Of a stretch of 64,000 nt of DNA, positions 18,218-29,989 are shown piece after piece (the stretch's first letter is position 1; each line of letters begins with the position of its first letter). Below the pieces are notes generated by a model. That model made no database searches, had not been told where the DNA came from, and saw only the letters and a list, made by a program, of their open reading frames with translations. The stretch is from Desulfocicer vacuolatum DSM 3385 (GTDB lineage Bacteria > Desulfobacterota > Desulfobacteria > Desulfobacterales > Desulfobacteraceae). The DNA lies in contig NZ_FWXY01000005.1 in the NCBI RefSeq assembly GCF_900176365.1, positions 124,001 to 188,000 of the forward strand, written 5' to 3'. Made by a program: the position numbers and the translations under genes.

Positions 18218-19933
18218 TTATTTTTTTGCGTTTTTTGTTTTTTTAGGCCGGGGTTTTCCTTTGGGTTTCATTTTGGCCCAGGTATCCCGCAGGGTGACAG
18301 CACGATTAAAAACCAGTTTGTCCGGTGATGACTCCTTGGAATCCGTACAAAAATATCCGGTTCTTTCAAACTGGTACGCCTTTTCTGGAACCGCATTTAC
18401 CAAACTTTTTTCCACCCGGCTGTTTTTTAGCACCACCAAAGATTCCGGATTGAGATTTTTTGTGAAGTCATCGGTGTCTGCCTCGGGATCTTCATTGAGA
18501 AACAACCGGTCGTAAAGATTAATTTCGGCAGGCACAGATCCCTCCCGGGAAACCCAGTGCAGGGTACCCTTAACCTTTCTGCCGTCGGGTGAATCTCCAC
18601 CCCGGGTGGCAGGATCATAGGTGCAGATCAGTTCCGTAATCTGTCCGGTGTCATCCTTGATCACCTCTTTACAGGTGATAAAATAGGCATAACGCAGCCG
18701 CACTTCCCGGCCCGGGGCCAGACGGAAGAATTTTTTGGGTGCATCCTCCATAAAATCATCCTGCTCAATGAAGATTTCCCTTGAGAAAATCACTTCCCGT
18801 TTTCCCATGTCCGGGTTCTGGGGATGGTTTGCTGCATCCAGAGCCTCGGTTTTCCCCTCCGGCCAATTTTCAATGGTGACCTTCAACGGTTTTAGCACCC
18901 CCATGACCCGGGGGGCATGCTCATTGAGATCAGATCTCAGGCAGTCTTCCAAAAGCCCCACATCAATGCGGCTCTCCTTTTTACTCACCCCGATGATATT
19001 GCAAAAATTTCTAATGGATGCCGGAGTGTATCCCCGCCGTCGGATACCGGCAAGGGTGGGCAGACGGGGATCATCCCAACCCTCCACATGATGATTTTCC
19101 ACAAGTTTCTGGAGTTTTCGTTTACTTAAAACCGTGAAATTGAGGTTCATGCGGGCAAACTCAATCTGCTGGGGGTGGCAGGGCGCTGACACCTCGTCCA
19201 ATATCCAGTCATAAAGGGGACGATGGTCCTGGAATTCCAGGGTGCAAAGGGAGTGGGTTATCCCTTCAATGGCATCGGACAGTCCATGGGTGAAGTCATA
19301 CATGGGGTAGATACACCATTCACTGCCGGTTCTTGGATGATCCATTTTTTTTATGCGATAGATGATGGGATCTCTGAGATTGATGTTGGGGGAGGCCATG
19401 TCTATTTTTGCCCGGAGCACATACGCGCCTTCTTCAAACTCTCCCTTTCTCATGCTTTCAAACAACTTTAAATTTTCTTCCACAGAACGATTGCGATCTG
19501 GACTATCCTTGCCGGGCTCGGTGAGGGTTCCCCGGTATTTTCGCATTTCTTCGGCAGAAAGTGCGCACACATAGGCTTTATTCTTTTTGATCAGCTCAAT
19601 GGCAAAATCATAGAGCTGATGAAAATAGTCAGAAGCATAATGAATGGTTTCTCCCCAGTCAAACCCCAGCCAATGAACATCTTCAATGATGGCGTCTATG
19701 TATTTCTGCTCTTCTTTTTCCGGATTGGTGTCATCAAATCTAAGGTTGCATTTTCCGTTGAACTCCTTTCCAATGCCAAAGTTAAGACAAATGGATTTGG
19801 AATGCCCCATGTGCAGAAATCCGTTGGGTTCCGGTGGAAAACGGGTGACTACCTGTCCGTTGTTTTTTCCCTTTTCAAGATCTTCATTGATGATGGTTTT
19901 AATAAAATTATGCTTGATATTTTCGTCTTCCAT
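18218..19933 (-). CDS. glnS: Glutaminyl-tRNA synthetase
   Basis: Class I synthetase that charges tRNA-Gln directly, 571 residues. The signature [15 protein letters not shown] (HIGH box) follows the N-terminus, and the KMSKS equivalent is the GlnRS-type LSKRKL; the C-terminal beta-barrel anticodon domain is complete and ends in a Lys-rich tail. Start ATG 19933 has an AAAGGAC site; an upstream ATG at 20023 adds thirty residues foreign to the family. Only part of the bacteria possess GlnRS, others use tRNA amidation. Divergent from uvrB. Confidence 0.94.
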   Translation of the reverse strand: MEDENIKHNFIKTIINEDLEKGKNNGQVVTRFPPEPNGFLHMGHSKSICLNFGIGKEFNGKCNLRFDDTNPEKEEQKYIDAIIEDVHWLGFDWGETIHYASDYFHQLYDFAIELIKKNKAYVCALSAEEMRKYRGTLTEPGKDSPDRNRSVEENLKLFESMRKGEFEEGAYVLRAKIDMASPNINLRDPIIYRIKKMDHPRTGSEWCIYPMYDFTHGLSDAIEGITHSLCTLEFQDHRPLYDWILDEVSAPCHPQQIEFARMNLNFTVLSKRKLQKLVENHHVEGWDDPRLPTLAGIRRRGYTPASIRNFCNIIGVSKKESRIDVGLLEDCLRSDLNEHAPRVMGVLKPLKVTIENWPEGKTEALDAANHPQNPDMGKREVIFSREIFIEQDDFMEDAPKKFFRLAPGREVRLRYAYFITCKEVIKDDTGQITELICTYDPATRGGDSPDGRKVKGTLHWVSREGSVPAEINLYDRLFLNEDPEADTDDFTKNLNPESLVVLKNSRVEKSLVNAVPEKAYQFERTGYFCTDSKESSPDKLVFNRAVTLRDTWAKMKPKGKPRPKKTKNAKK

Positions 19934-20068
19934 GGTAGTCCTTTTTTTTAAATTAAATTTGAATTTTAGAAAATAATCCTTACCATAATATGATGGAATT
20001 GACCACTCCATAATAGATGACATTTCCTTGATTTATAAATAAATTTTCATGCTAACTTCAGGAGCTTA

Positions 20069-22060
20069 ATGGGTCTGTTTAAGATAAAATCACAATTTCT
20101 ACCCACCGGTGATCAACCCCGGGCCATTAAATACCTTTCCCAGGGCATTCAACAGGGGGCTGCCCATCAGGTGCTTTTAGGGGTCACCGGGTCCGGCAAA
20201 ACATTTACCATGGCTAATATCATTGCATCGAATGAAAAGCCAAGTCTCATCATTGCCCCCAATAAAACCCTGGCTGCCCAGCTTTACAATGAGTTCAAAT
20301 TATTGTTCCCGGAAAATGCTGTGGAGTATTTTGTCAGTTATTATGATTATTATCAGCCGGAAGCCTATATCCCCTCCAGTGACACCTATATTCAAAAGGA
20401 CTCTTCCATCAATGAACTCATTGATAAGATGCGTCATTCCGCCACCCGGTCCGTACTTGCCAGAAAAGACGTCATTGTGGTGGCCAGTGTTTCTTGCATA
20501 TATGGACTGGGTGCCCCGGAGGATTACCTGGCTTTGCGAGTGGAAATTGAACAGGATATGGAAAAATCCCGGGAATCCCTGTTAAAAGAGTTGGTGGACA
20601 TTCAATACAGCCGCAATGATGTGGATTTCCACAGGGGAACTTTCCGGGTCCGGGGGGATCGGGTGGAGGTGTTTCCCGCCTATGAAGAGGAAATCGCGTT
20701 GCGCATTGATTTTTTCGGGGATGACATTGAAAGCATTGCCGAAATTGATCCTTTAAAAGGAACCGTGCTCCACACCATTAAAAAAACCGCCATTTTTCCG
20801 GCGTCTCACTACGTCACCCAGAGCCAGACCCGGAAACGGGCAGTAAAGGCCATCACCGAAGAATTAAAACAGCGTCTGGAATATTTTTACAAGGAAAATA
20901 AATTAATAGAGGCCCAGCGCCTGGAAGAGCGGACCCAGTACGACCTTGAAATGATGAATGAAATCGGTTATTGCAACGGCATTGAAAATTATTCCCGGCA
21001 CCTCACCGGCAGATCCCCGGGGGAGCCCCCCCCCACCTTGCTGGATTATTTTCCCGATGATTTTCTTCTTTTTTTTGATGAAAGTCATATCTCCGTGTCC
21101 CAGGTGGGTGCCATGTACAAGGCAGACCGATCCCGCAAAGAAAATTTGGTGAGTCACGGCTTTCGACTGCCCTCGGCCCTGGATAATCGCCCGTTAAAAT
21201 TTGAAGAGTTCAAGAAAAAAACTGCCTGTGTGGTGTATGTATCAGCCACACCGGCAGATTATGAAATGGACAAATCCCGGGGCAGGGTGGCTGAACAGAT
21301 TGTGCGCCCCACAGGCCTTCTGGACCCGGTCCTTGAGGTGCGAACCGCCAAAACCCAGGTGGATGATCTTTATGAAGAAATCATGAAGCGGGTGGAGGCC
21401 GATGAACGGGTACTGGTGACCACTCTAACCAAACGCATGTCCGAAGATTTGACCGATTATTTTGCGGATTTTGGCATGAAGGTGAAATACCTCCATTCCG
21501 ATATCGGCACTGTGGAGCGCATTGATATTATACAGGATTTAAGAAAGGGCATTTTTGATGTTCTCATTGGCATCAATCTTCTCCGGGAGGGGCTTGACAT
21601 TCCCGAGGTGTCCCTGGTGGCCATTCTGGATGCCGATAAAGAAGGCTTTTTGCGATCCTATCGTTCGTTGATCCAGACCTTTGGCAGGGCTGCCAGAAAT
21701 GCTGCCGGAAAGGTGATCATGTATGCTGATCACATCACACCATCCATGAAAAAAGCCATGGAAGAAACCCATCGACGTCGCAAAATCCAAAAGAGTCACA
21801 ATGAAAAGCATCACATCACTCCCTCCACCATAAAAAAAGAGTTAAGAACCTTTGATTATACCATGGAGAAAAACATCTCCGGTTCGGATGAAGGTATTGG
21901 GGAAGAAATACAGGGTTACGATGCCACGTCTGATAATCTGGAAGAGATCATCAAAGGCCTTACCATGGAAATGAAAAAAGCCGCGGATGAGATGCGATTT
22001 GAAAAAGCAGCGGATTTAAGGGACAAAATTAAAGAGCTCAACCGCATCAAGGAGTTATAA
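20069..22060 (+). CDS. uvrB: Excinuclease ABC subunit B
   Basis: Damage-verifying helicase-like subunit of nucleotide excision repair, 663 residues. Walker A GVTGSGKT is at 38-45, the beta-hairpin region [18 protein letters not shown] follows, the [10 protein letters not shown] box is intact, and a C-terminal UVR domain (about 626-660) binds UvrC. ATG 20069 has AGGAG seven bases upstream. It is followed after eight bases by uvrC. I found no SOS operator of a known type in the gap to glnS, though LexA sites vary in this group. Confidence 0.96.
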   Translation: MGLFKIKSQFLPTGDQPRAIKYLSQGIQQGAAHQVLLGVTGSGKTFTMANIIASNEKPSLIIAPNKTLAAQLYNEFKLLFPENAVEYFVSYYDYYQPEAYIPSSDTYIQKDSSINELIDKMRHSATRSVLARKDVIVVASVSCIYGLGAPEDYLALRVEIEQDMEKSRESLLKELVDIQYSRNDVDFHRGTFRVRGDRVEVFPAYEEEIALRIDFFGDDIESIAEIDPLKGTVLHTIKKTAIFPASHYVTQSQTRKRAVKAITEELKQRLEYFYKENKLIEAQRLEERTQYDLEMMNEIGYCNGIENYSRHLTGRSPGEPPPTLLDYFPDDFLLFFDESHISVSQVGAMYKADRSRKENLVSHGFRLPSALDNRPLKFEEFKKKTACVVYVSATPADYEMDKSRGRVAEQIVRPTGLLDPVLEVRTAKTQVDDLYEEIMKRVEADERVLVTTLTKRMSEDLTDYFADFGMKVKYLHSDIGTVERIDIIQDLRKGIFDVLIGINLLREGLDIPEVSLVAILDADKEGFLRSYRSLIQTFGRAARNAAGKVIMYADHITPSMKKAMEETHRRRKIQKSHNEKHHITPSTIKKELRTFDYTMEKNISGSDEGIGEEIQGYDATSDNLEEIIKGLTMEMKKAADEMRFEKAADLRDKIKELNRIKEL

Positions 22061-22067
22061 CCCTTCC

Positions 22068-23888
22068 ATGGACATCGCTTTACAGGAAAAATACAAAAAC
22101 ACCCCGGGTGCCCCCGGGGTATATCTCATGAAGGATGGCAAAGGCCGGATCATTTATGTGGGCAAGGCCGGAAATTTAAAAAAACGGCTGGCCGCTTATT
22201 TTATCAAAGAGACGGGACATGATCCAAAAACCGGCATTCTCATTAAAAATATTGTTGATTTTGATCTCATTGTCACGGCCGGTGACCATGAAGCCCTGAT
22301 CCTTGAATCCACATTGATCAAGAAACATAAACCAAAATACAATGTTATTCTCAAGGATGGCAAAAATTACCCCTGCCTGCGCCTGGATACCACGGACAAA
22401 TATCCCGCCCTCCAGGTGGTGAGAAAAATTAAAAATGACGGGGCCACCTATTTTGGTCCATACTCATCGGCCCACAGCGTCAGATACACCTTAAAGCAGG
22501 TCAATAGGATTTTTAAACTCAGAAAATGTAAAAATACCCAGTTTAACAACCGCTCCCGCCCTTGTCTGCAATATCAGATGAAAACCTGCCTGGGACCCTG
22601 CTGCCTGGATGTACCCCCTGAAGTGTACATGGAGATTGTCAATGATGTGACGCTTTTTTTAAAGGGCAGGGCACCGGAGTTGATCCAGCGCCTGAAAAAG
22701 GAGATGATGCACCAGGCAGATCTCCAGAACTTTGAAAAGGCAGCCCATCTGAGGGATACGCTGTTTGCCATTGAAAAAACACTGGAGCGGCAAATTGCCG
22801 TGAGCGCGGATATGATGGACAGGGATGTCATTGCCTGCCACGGAGATCAGGGCAGGGCAGTGGTGACCTTATTATATGTCCGTTCCGGTTATGTAAACGG
22901 TACCCGGCATTTTCATTTTGACATGATCTGGAACGCTATCCCGGAAATCATGGGGGCCTTTCTCATGCAGTATTATGAAAACAACACATTTATTCCCCCC
23001 CAGATTTTGTTATCCCATGGAGTGGAGGACCAAGAGATCCTTGAAAGGCGGTTCACAGAAAAAAAGGGCCGCAGGGTTTATTTACTCACTCCGGAACGGG
23101 GGGATAAAAAGAAAATCATGGACATGGCCCGTCTTAATGCAGAGAATGAGCTCTCCACCTCTTTGTCCCAACGGGCAGAGACCCGTGGGGTGCTTGTCAT
23201 GCTCCAGAACCTTCTGGAGCTACCCTGCCTTCCCCGGCGCATTGAATGTTATGATAACTCCAACATGGCAGGCACAGATCCGGTTTCCTCCATGGTGGTG
23301 TTTACCGATGGAAAACCGGACAAGGCAGCTTATAGAAAGTTCATTATTAACGGGGTAAAAGGTCCTGATGATTATGCCTGCATGACCGAAGTGCTCACCC
23401 GGCGGTTTGTTCCGGGCAAGAAAGAGCCTTTGCCGTTTCCCGATCTTCTGGTGGTGGATGGCGGGAAAGGACAATTGTCCATGGCCATGGCTGTGTTAAA
23501 GGACCTTGGAATGACAGGGCAGATTCCTGTGGTGGGACTTGCTAAAAAAGATGTGGAAAAAGGCGAAGAGCACGATAAAATTTATATTCCCCATCGCTCC
23601 AATCCCCTGAACACGGCCCGGGCAGTAAAGGCGCTGTATCTTTTACAGCAATTGCGGGACGAAGCCCACAGAGTGGCCATTGGATTTCAGAGAAAAAGGC
23701 GCAATAACAGAGCTGGGGGATCAATTCTGGATGATATCCCCGGTATTGGAAAAAAACGAAAAACGGTGTTGTTAGAGGCTTATAAAGGGATTTCTGCCAT
23801 GAAACTTGCACCCTTGGAAGAGCTTGCTGCATTGCCCGGAATGACATTGCCGTCGGCCCGGGCCGTGTTTGAGGTGCTGCACCCATAA
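22068..23888 (+). CDS. uvrC: Excinuclease ABC subunit C
   Basis: Dual-incision nuclease of nucleotide excision repair, 606 residues. A GIY-YIG domain opens the protein (GVYLMKD...IIYVGKAGNLKKRL, about 16-92), followed by the Cys-containing LRKCKN region, a UVR domain near 200-235, the RNase H-like second nuclease domain (ECYDNSN, LLVVDGGKGQL) and tandem helix-hairpin-helix motifs (DDIPGIGKKRKTVLLEA) at the end. Co-transcribed with uvrB, an arrangement that guarantees stoichiometric partners. Confidence 0.95.
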   Translation: MDIALQEKYKNTPGAPGVYLMKDGKGRIIYVGKAGNLKKRLAAYFIKETGHDPKTGILIKNIVDFDLIVTAGDHEALILESTLIKKHKPKYNVILKDGKNYPCLRLDTTDKYPALQVVRKIKNDGATYFGPYSSAHSVRYTLKQVNRIFKLRKCKNTQFNNRSRPCLQYQMKTCLGPCCLDVPPEVYMEIVNDVTLFLKGRAPELIQRLKKEMMHQADLQNFEKAAHLRDTLFAIEKTLERQIAVSADMMDRDVIACHGDQGRAVVTLLYVRSGYVNGTRHFHFDMIWNAIPEIMGAFLMQYYENNTFIPPQILLSHGVEDQEILERRFTEKKGRRVYLLTPERGDKKKIMDMARLNAENELSTSLSQRAETRGVLVMLQNLLELPCLPRRIECYDNSNMAGTDPVSSMVVFTDGKPDKAAYRKFIINGVKGPDDYACMTEVLTRRFVPGKKEPLPFPDLLVVDGGKGQLSMAMAVLKDLGMTGQIPVVGLAKKDVEKGEEHDKIYIPHRSNPLNTARAVKALYLLQQLRDEAHRVAIGFQRKRRNNRAGGSILDDIPGIGKKRKTVLLEAYKGISAMKLAPLEELAALPGMTLPSARAVFEVLHP

Positions 23889-23933
23889 AATCCTTTAAAG
23901 ATTCCACAGCTACCCTCTCACTCATTTTTATGC

Positions 23934-23997
23934 TACGCAGTTGCAAAGTGAATGTGGGCATTGGTTAAGTATTTACATTAGCAACCCGGGTATTTAC
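23934..23997 (+). repeat. Degenerate short repeat, family 3, copy 2
   Basis: Partner of 16361-16430: TACGCAGT, TATTTACATTAGCAA and GGTATTTAC blocks in the same order. Located between the ends of uvrC and mltF. Confidence 0.35.
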
Positions 23998-24063
23998 AAA
24001 TTCGTTGGGATTCCTGACACCAATTTTTTTTAAATCGAGAATGTTGTGGTTATGCCTGAAATT

Positions 24064-25539
24064 TTAAGCGTCTGCTCCGGGGGATTGATGGGGGATAATA
24101 CGTTTTTCCTCCGGCGGTGCCAGTTTCTTTTTTAAAATATCATAATACATTAAAATCTGTTGAACATGTCTGACAGGTTCCCATCCCCTGGCATAACCAT
24201 GCCTTGTTTTACGATAGTATTTCCGTTTACTTAAAAGAGGAAGGGTCTTTTCAAGGGATGCCCATTTTAACGGGTCCAGACTCTCTTTTATTGCCAGCCT
24301 TTGTGCGTCCCTTACATGACCATATCCCACATTATAACTGCCAATGGCAAAAAGCAGTTTTTCATCGGGGTCTTCAATGTCATCAAATTTTTGGTACATG
24401 ACATGGAGATATTTAATACCGGCCCGGAGACTTTGAACTGGATTCAGGCGATTGGATATACCCATTTCCCTGGCTGTGCTTGCTGTGACCTGCATCAATC
24501 CACGCACTCCTGTGAAACTTCTGGCCAGGGGATCAAAATGAGATTCCTGGTACACCAGGGCTGCCACGATCCGCCAGTCAAATCCATACTTAAAGGATTC
24601 TTGAATAATATATTTGCGATATTTAGGAAAACGTGTTTCCAGTCTTTTATGAAATTTTTTTACATCAAAGTAGTCAAAATTATCAAGATTTCCATAATAG
24701 GTCTGGACAAGTTTTTGATAGTATCCGGTTTTATTGATGCTGTAAAAAAAAAGATTGATGCGGTCCATGAGCTTTATCTCCCGAGGGTTAACAGCCCATC
24801 CAAGAAATTCCACCCCTTTAATCGCCATGCCGATGACAATGTCTGGATAATACCGGCGGTTGAGCTGGGCAATGTTGGAGTCTGCCACGGTATAGTCAAT
24901 TTTTTTTGCAGCCACCATGCCAATGATCTCCTCCGAGGGGGTGTTGTCCAGCAAGGCGATATTAAGATCAATACCGCTTTCTTTTAATTTTTCAAGACAA
25001 TCGTGGTAGGAAGTATTTCTGCGGACATGGACGGTTTTACCCTTGAGATCTTCAAGGGTTTTAATGCCAGGGGTTGTTTTATGATAAATCAGTTGTTGTT
25101 GAACCTGCATGTAAGGCTGGGAGAAAAGCAGGTTCACCTGCCGTCGCTGGGTAATGGTGAGGGCAGCCCCAATGAAATCCCCTTTGCCGGTTTCAAGCAT
25201 GGAAATCATGCTGTTCCATCCCGGTGTCAACACTTCCAGCTCCACATCAAGGAAATCGGCAAAGGCCCGGGCAAGTTCATATTCAAATCCCATGGATTCA
25301 CCGCGATAGGTGTAATAGGCATTGCCGTTGTTATCTGTGATGAATCGAATTTTTTTCTTTTTTAAGATCCTTGACAGTGCATTGGTGTCTGCATTTTTTT
25401 GGGGGGTTTCAATATAAATGCAAACCACCACAAGCCCGCTGATGAGCAGCAGAAAAAGGGCTAATAAAAAATAATTCTCAATGAATTTTTTCACACCCGC
25501 AAATGACTTTGGGCATTCAAAATTAAATTCAGGGATCAA
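24064..25539 (-). CDS. mltF: MltF-like membrane-bound lytic transglycosylase
   Basis: Two-domain periplasmic protein of 491 residues: a membrane anchor (about 24-46), a bacterial solute-binding family 3 domain (about 65-300) and a C-terminal SLT lytic transglycosylase domain (about 315-450). The catalytic Glu is about residue 332 (VYQESHFDP), followed by GLMQVTASTA and the SYNVGYGHV motif. It cleaves peptidoglycan between MurNAc and GlcNAc; the binding-protein domain is thought to regulate activity in the family. Starts with TTG at 25539, AGAGGA seven bases upstream, immediately after the parC stop, so it is probably translated from the parE-parC transcript. Confidence 0.9.
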   Translation of the reverse strand: MIPEFNFECPKSFAGVKKFIENYFLLALFLLLISGLVVVCIYIETPQKNADTNALSRILKKKKIRFITDNNGNAYYTYRGESMGFEYELARAFADFLDVELEVLTPGWNSMISMLETGKGDFIGAALTITQRRQVNLLFSQPYMQVQQQLIYHKTTPGIKTLEDLKGKTVHVRRNTSYHDCLEKLKESGIDLNIALLDNTPSEEIIGMVAAKKIDYTVADSNIAQLNRRYYPDIVIGMAIKGVEFLGWAVNPREIKLMDRINLFFYSINKTGYYQKLVQTYYGNLDNFDYFDVKKFHKRLETRFPKYRKYIIQESFKYGFDWRIVAALVYQESHFDPLARSFTGVRGLMQVTASTAREMGISNRLNPVQSLRAGIKYLHVMYQKFDDIEDPDEKLLFAIGSYNVGYGHVRDAQRLAIKESLDPLKWASLEKTLPLLSKRKYYRKTRHGYARGWEPVRHVQQILMYYDILKKKLAPPEEKRIIPHQSPGADA

Positions 25540-25542
25540 ATT

Positions 25543-27834
25543 TTATTCCTCTGGCGGTTTTTGTTCATTGGTCACCTCGGGGGGGATCACTTCCAGGTCT
25601 TTTACATTCTGAAATCCCCGGGGAAGCTTTCTGCCGCGAAGTCCGCGTTTCCCTGTGTAATTTTCCTGGTTCCCGGGTTTTAATCGCAAAAAATGTTTTC
25701 CCGCATGGATGACCAAGGTGGCTCCCCGGGGAATTATTTTCAGTATGTTGATGCGTTCCCCCCGACTATTTTCAATTTCCCCCTTGGTAATGCCGATGAT
25801 TTTATTCCCCTTTCCCTTTTCCAATTTCGGCATCTCCTGAACCGGAAAAATCAAGAAACGACCGGCCGTGGTGATCACTGCAATTAAATCCGTGGACGGT
25901 TGTTTTATTATTTCCGGCGTCATCAGTTGGGCCTGGGGGGAGAGATTAATGAGGACCTTTCCGTTTTTATTCCGGGTGATCAGGTTTTCAAAATCCGTGA
26001 TAAAACCAAATCCCGTATCTGAATAAATAAAATAAAGGGCATCATCTTCACCGGTTACCATATGACATATAAAGGCCTCCGGCTTCAGAGCCAGTCGTCC
26101 GGTCAACGGCTCTCCCATGCCCCTGGCCGACGGAAGAGAGTGGGCAGAGAGGGCATAGCTGCGTCCTGTGTTGTCCAGAAAGATCACTGGGCGGTTACTC
26201 ATGATTCTGGCATGGGTTCGCAGGGAATCCCCTGTTTTAAATTTAAGCTTTGACGGATCAATGTCATGGCCTTTGGCAGATCTGATCCAACCGTTGGTGG
26301 AAAGAATGACGGTCACAGGCTCTGTGGCAATGACCTCCTCCTCTGAAAAGGCTTCTGCCTCCTTTCGTTCACAGATGGGGGATCGTCTTTCATCTCCGTG
26401 GACCTTGATGTCCTGGCGGATCTCTTTTTTTATCAGATTGGTCAGCTGTTTTTTTGAGCCCAGTATTTTTTCAAGGGATTTGCGTTCCTTGTCAAGCTCC
26501 TCCTGCTCCCCCTTTATTTTCATCTCCTCCAGTCTGGCAAGATGGCGAAGTTTAATTTCAAGGATGGATTTTGCCTGGCGGTTTGAAAGATTGAAACGTT
26601 GCATCAAGGCATTTTCAGCATCGTCCCGGGTTCGGATAATCTCAATGACCTCATCAATGTTTAAAAAGGCGATGAGCAGCCCCTCCAGAATGTGCAGCCG
26701 ATCCAGAACCTGATCCAGGCGGTGGGTAATCCTTTTGGTTACAGTGTCCCGGCGGAATTTAAGCCATTCATGCAAAAAGGTCAGCATGGGTTTTACTTCG
26801 GGCTTGCCGTTTAAACCGATCATGTTCATGTTCACCCGATAGGAGCGTTCCAGATCCGTGGTGGCAAACAGATGGTCCATGAGGGCATTGAGATTGGTTC
26901 TGGCAGATTTTGGCACAATCACCAGACGGGTGGGGGATTCGTGATCAGATTCATCCCGGATATCTGACACCATGGGTAATTTTTTGGTCTCCATCTGACC
27001 GGCAATCTGCTCAAGGATTTTTTCACCGGAGGAGTGAAAGGGCAGTGCAGTGATGACAATGTCCCCACGGTCTTCAACATAGGTGGCCCGCATTTTAATT
27101 CTACCGTTTCCGGTGATGTACATTTCCCGGATTTCATGGGACGGAGTGATGATTTCGGCATCTGTGGGGTAATCCGGTCCCTGGAGAAATGCCATGACAG
27201 CATCTATGTCAGCCCCGGGATGATCCAGAAGGTAAATACAGGCTTTGCCCACCTCTGTTAAATTATGGGGGGGGATATCCGTGGCCATGCCCACGGCAAT
27301 ACCGGTGGTGCCGTTGAGAATCAGGTTGGGAAGACGGGCAGGGAGCAGAGTGGGCTCTTTAAGGGTACCGTCAAAATTGGGACGCCATTGGGTGGCTCCG
27401 GCATTGAGCTCTGCGAGCAATAACTCGCTGTACCGGGAAAGTCTGGATTCTGTATAACGCATGGCGGCAAAGGATTTGGGATCATCCGGAGCACCCCAGT
27501 TGCCCTGGCCGTCCAGCAGGGGGTAACGACAGGAAAACGGCTGGGCCAGAAGCACCATGGCTTCGTAGCAGGCAGAATCCCCATGGGGATGAAATTTACC
27601 CAGCACATCCCCCACGGTGCGTGCAGATTTTTTATATTTTGCTGTGGCTGAAAGCCCCAGCTGACTCATGGCATAGACAATTCTTCGCTGCACGGGCTTA
27701 AGTCCGTCGGCAATGTTGGGCAGGGCCCGGTCCAGAATGACATACATGGCATAGTTGAGATACGCTTTTTCCGCAAAATCCCCAAAGGGCATTTTCTCAA
27801 AATCATCCAACTCCACAGGTGAAACAGTTGTCAT
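25543..27834 (-). CDS. parC: DNA topoisomerase IV subunit A
   Basis: Breakage-reunion subunit of a type IIA topoisomerase, 763 residues. The catalytic Tyr127 lies in [11 protein letters not shown], preceded by [15 protein letters not shown] (the region equivalent to the quinolone-resistance region) and [15 protein letters not shown], which is of the ParC rather than GyrA type. The C-terminal beta-pinwheel part is short and lacks a clear GyrA box (QRRGGKG), again favouring topoisomerase IV. Start overlaps the parE stop by one base (TAATG). Confidence 0.88.
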   Translation of the reverse strand: MTTVSPVELDDFEKMPFGDFAEKAYLNYAMYVILDRALPNIADGLKPVQRRIVYAMSQLGLSATAKYKKSARTVGDVLGKFHPHGDSACYEAMVLLAQPFSCRYPLLDGQGNWGAPDDPKSFAAMRYTESRLSRYSELLLAELNAGATQWRPNFDGTLKEPTLLPARLPNLILNGTTGIAVGMATDIPPHNLTEVGKACIYLLDHPGADIDAVMAFLQGPDYPTDAEIITPSHEIREMYITGNGRIKMRATYVEDRGDIVITALPFHSSGEKILEQIAGQMETKKLPMVSDIRDESDHESPTRLVIVPKSARTNLNALMDHLFATTDLERSYRVNMNMIGLNGKPEVKPMLTFLHEWLKFRRDTVTKRITHRLDQVLDRLHILEGLLIAFLNIDEVIEIIRTRDDAENALMQRFNLSNRQAKSILEIKLRHLARLEEMKIKGEQEELDKERKSLEKILGSKKQLTNLIKKEIRQDIKVHGDERRSPICERKEAEAFSEEEVIATEPVTVILSTNGWIRSAKGHDIDPSKLKFKTGDSLRTHARIMSNRPVIFLDNTGRSYALSAHSLPSARGMGEPLTGRLALKPEAFICHMVTGEDDALYFIYSDTGFGFITDFENLITRNKNGKVLINLSPQAQLMTPEIIKQPSTDLIAVITTAGRFLIFPVQEMPKLEKGKGNKIIGITKGEIENSRGERINILKIIPRGATLVIHAGKHFLRLKPGNQENYTGKRGLRGRKLPRGFQNVKDLEVIPPEVTNEQKPPEE

Positions 27835-29804
27835 TATTCCACCTCCATTAAATTGCCGTTTTCTTCGATCCAGCAGCGTCGATCCGAGGCCCGTTTTTTA
27901 CCCAGTAAAAGATCCATTATTTCAAAAACCCCCCGGGGCTTATTGTTGGCATTTTGCTTCCCGTTTTCTGCAACGGTGAGTTGAACCAGACGGCGGGTGT
28001 CCGGCGAAATGGTGGTTTCCCTGAGCTGAAGCGGGTTCATCTCTCCCAATCCCTTAAATCGCTGGACATTGATTTTACCATGTTTTTTCCTGCGTTCAAT
28101 CTTTTTGATGATACTTTCCTTTTCATCTTCATCCAGTGCATAAAACACCTCTTTGCCCACATCAATGCGAAACAGGGGGGGCATGGCCACAAAAATATGT
28201 CCCCGGCGCACCACCTCACTGAAATGACGATAAAACAATGCACATAATAGGGTGGCAATGTGAAGTCCGTCGGAATCTGCATCGGCCAGAATACAGATTT
28301 TATGGTAGCGAAGGCCTGAAATATCCTCTGTATCCGGGTCCACCCCCATGGCCACGGAGATATCATGGATTTCCCGGGATGCCAGGATCTGGGAGGGATC
28401 GGTTTCCCAGGTGTTTAGAATTTTTCCCCTCAGGGGCATGATGGCCTGGAACTGTCTGTCCCGGGCCTGTTTGGCCGAACCGCCGGCAGAGTCTCCTTCC
28501 ACCAGGAACAATTCGCTTTTTGCAGGATCATTGGAGGTGCAGTCGGACAATTTACCGGGCAGGGCAGGGCCGGCAGTGACCCGTTTGCGGGTGACGGTTT
28601 TGGCTTTTCTCAATCGACTTCTGGCATTTTCCAGGGCTGCTGCCGCCAGTTTTTCACCCACTGCTGTGTTTTGATTTAGCCACAGGCTGAATGCATCTCT
28701 CACGGCGGTATTGACAAAACCACTGCAATGACGGGAGGATAGGCGTTCCTTGGTTTGGCCGGAAAACTGAGCATCGGAAAGCTTTACCGATAAAATAAAT
28801 CCAATGTTTTGCCAGATATCCTCCGGTGCAATGTGAACCCCTTTGGGCAACAGATCGTGGAACCCGCAAAATTCCCGTATGGATTCCAAAAGCCCGGACC
28901 GGAATCCATTGACATGGGTACCCCCCTGGCGGGTGGGAATTAAGTTGACATAACTTTCACACAGATTGTCCCGTTTTTCTTCACTCCAGTCCACGGCCCA
29001 GTCCACAGCGGCATCCTCGGTCTTTTTTGTTCCGGTAAAGGGATCTCCCAGCAAGGTATCACAGCCGTCAAAGGATTCTGTGAGATAATCAAGCAAACCG
29101 TTTTCAAATTGCCATTCATCCCGGGTCCCGTTTTTTTTATCCAATAGAGTAATTAAAAGACCGGGACAGAGAACCGCTTTGGCTTTCAAAACATGTTTCA
29201 ACGTTTTTTTGGAAAATTTTGGCACATCAAAATAGGAGGTGTCCGGATAAAATCGAATGGTGGTGCCGGATTTTTTTGTTTTGGTTTCTTTTATGATTTC
29301 AAGATCCCGGTCCTTAAAACCATCTTTAAAGGTAATCCTGTAAAGGGTACCCCCCCGGAGAATTAAAACCTCCATGAACGTGGAAAGGGCATTTACAACA
29401 GAAACACCGACCCCGTGAAGGCCGCCGGAAAAATCATAATCTTTGCTGGAAAATTTGGCACCGGCATGGAGGCGGGTCATGATGAGCTCCACCCCGGATA
29501 TTTTTTCCACGGGATGAATATCCACGGGCATGCCGCGTCCATTGTCACGGACCTCAAGGGCGTTGTCGGTGTGCATGATTACGTCAATGCGATTGGCATG
29601 CCCGGCAATGGCTTCATCCACGCTGTTATCAATCACCTCCTGGGCCAGATGGTCCGGGCTTGCAGTATCGGTATACATGCCGGGACGACGCTTGACAGGA
29701 TCAAGGCCCTTGAGAACTTCTATGGATTCAGCATTATAACCGGCGGACCCGACGTCCTTATTTTTGCCGTTGTCCGTGTCAATTTCAGATTTAAACAGCT
29801 CCAT
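27834..29804 (-). CDS. parE: DNA topoisomerase IV subunit B
   Basis: ATPase and TOPRIM subunit that pairs with ParC to decatenate chromosomes, 656 residues. Early residues show [17 protein letters not shown], the GHKL ATPase box [15 protein letters not shown], and the TOPRIM motifs [15 protein letters not shown] and [10 protein letters not shown] place the start at ATG 29804, because a longer reading frame to 29972 would translate through the terminator hairpin at 29901-29956; the ribosome binding site at 29804 is weak. Part of parE-parC-mltF. Confidence 0.88.
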   Translation of the reverse strand: MELFKSEIDTDNGKNKDVGSAGYNAESIEVLKGLDPVKRRPGMYTDTASPDHLAQEVIDNSVDEAIAGHANRIDVIMHTDNALEVRDNGRGMPVDIHPVEKISGVELIMTRLHAGAKFSSKDYDFSGGLHGVGVSVVNALSTFMEVLILRGGTLYRITFKDGFKDRDLEIIKETKTKKSGTTIRFYPDTSYFDVPKFSKKTLKHVLKAKAVLCPGLLITLLDKKNGTRDEWQFENGLLDYLTESFDGCDTLLGDPFTGTKKTEDAAVDWAVDWSEEKRDNLCESYVNLIPTRQGGTHVNGFRSGLLESIREFCGFHDLLPKGVHIAPEDIWQNIGFILSVKLSDAQFSGQTKERLSSRHCSGFVNTAVRDAFSLWLNQNTAVGEKLAAAALENARSRLRKAKTVTRKRVTAGPALPGKLSDCTSNDPAKSELFLVEGDSAGGSAKQARDRQFQAIMPLRGKILNTWETDPSQILASREIHDISVAMGVDPDTEDISGLRYHKICILADADSDGLHIATLLCALFYRHFSEVVRRGHIFVAMPPLFRIDVGKEVFYALDEDEKESIIKKIERRKKHGKINVQRFKGLGEMNPLQLRETTISPDTRRLVQLTVAENGKQNANNKPRGVFEIMDLLLGKKRASDRRCWIEENGNLMEVE

Positions 29805-29900
29805 GATCAGGGCGAGAACTCCTTGTTTTTTATATGAAACTCCGGCTGCCGGGTCACAGCAGGCAGCTGTAATTGATTTTGGGGTGGTTTTGAAAATAAA

Positions 29901-29956
29901 AAAACAGCAGAAAAGCCACCAGACAAGGCCCATGGCCCTGTCTGGGATCTGCTGTT
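29901..29956 (-). terminator. Rho-independent terminator after the BI-1 gene
   Basis: On the minus strand AAACAGCAG...CAGACAGGGCC pairs with GGCCTTGTCTG...CTGCTGTTT, closing a long stem around CATGG, and is followed by TTTTTTTATTTT. It ends transcription of the Bax-inhibitor-1 gene ahead of parE. Confidence 0.85.
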
Positions 29957-29989
29957 TAATTTGTGATTGCAAGTATTGTTTTGAAAATA

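Noticed and set aside
24301-24987. 228-codon plus-strand open frame inside mltF
   Set aside because: Antisense to a gene with clear catalytic motifs; composition not protein-like.
25543-29804. gyrA/gyrB assignment for the topoisomerase pair
   Set aside because: [14 protein letters not shown] and the short C-terminal domain without a GyrA box favour parC/parE; a gyrase elsewhere is expected but not seen.
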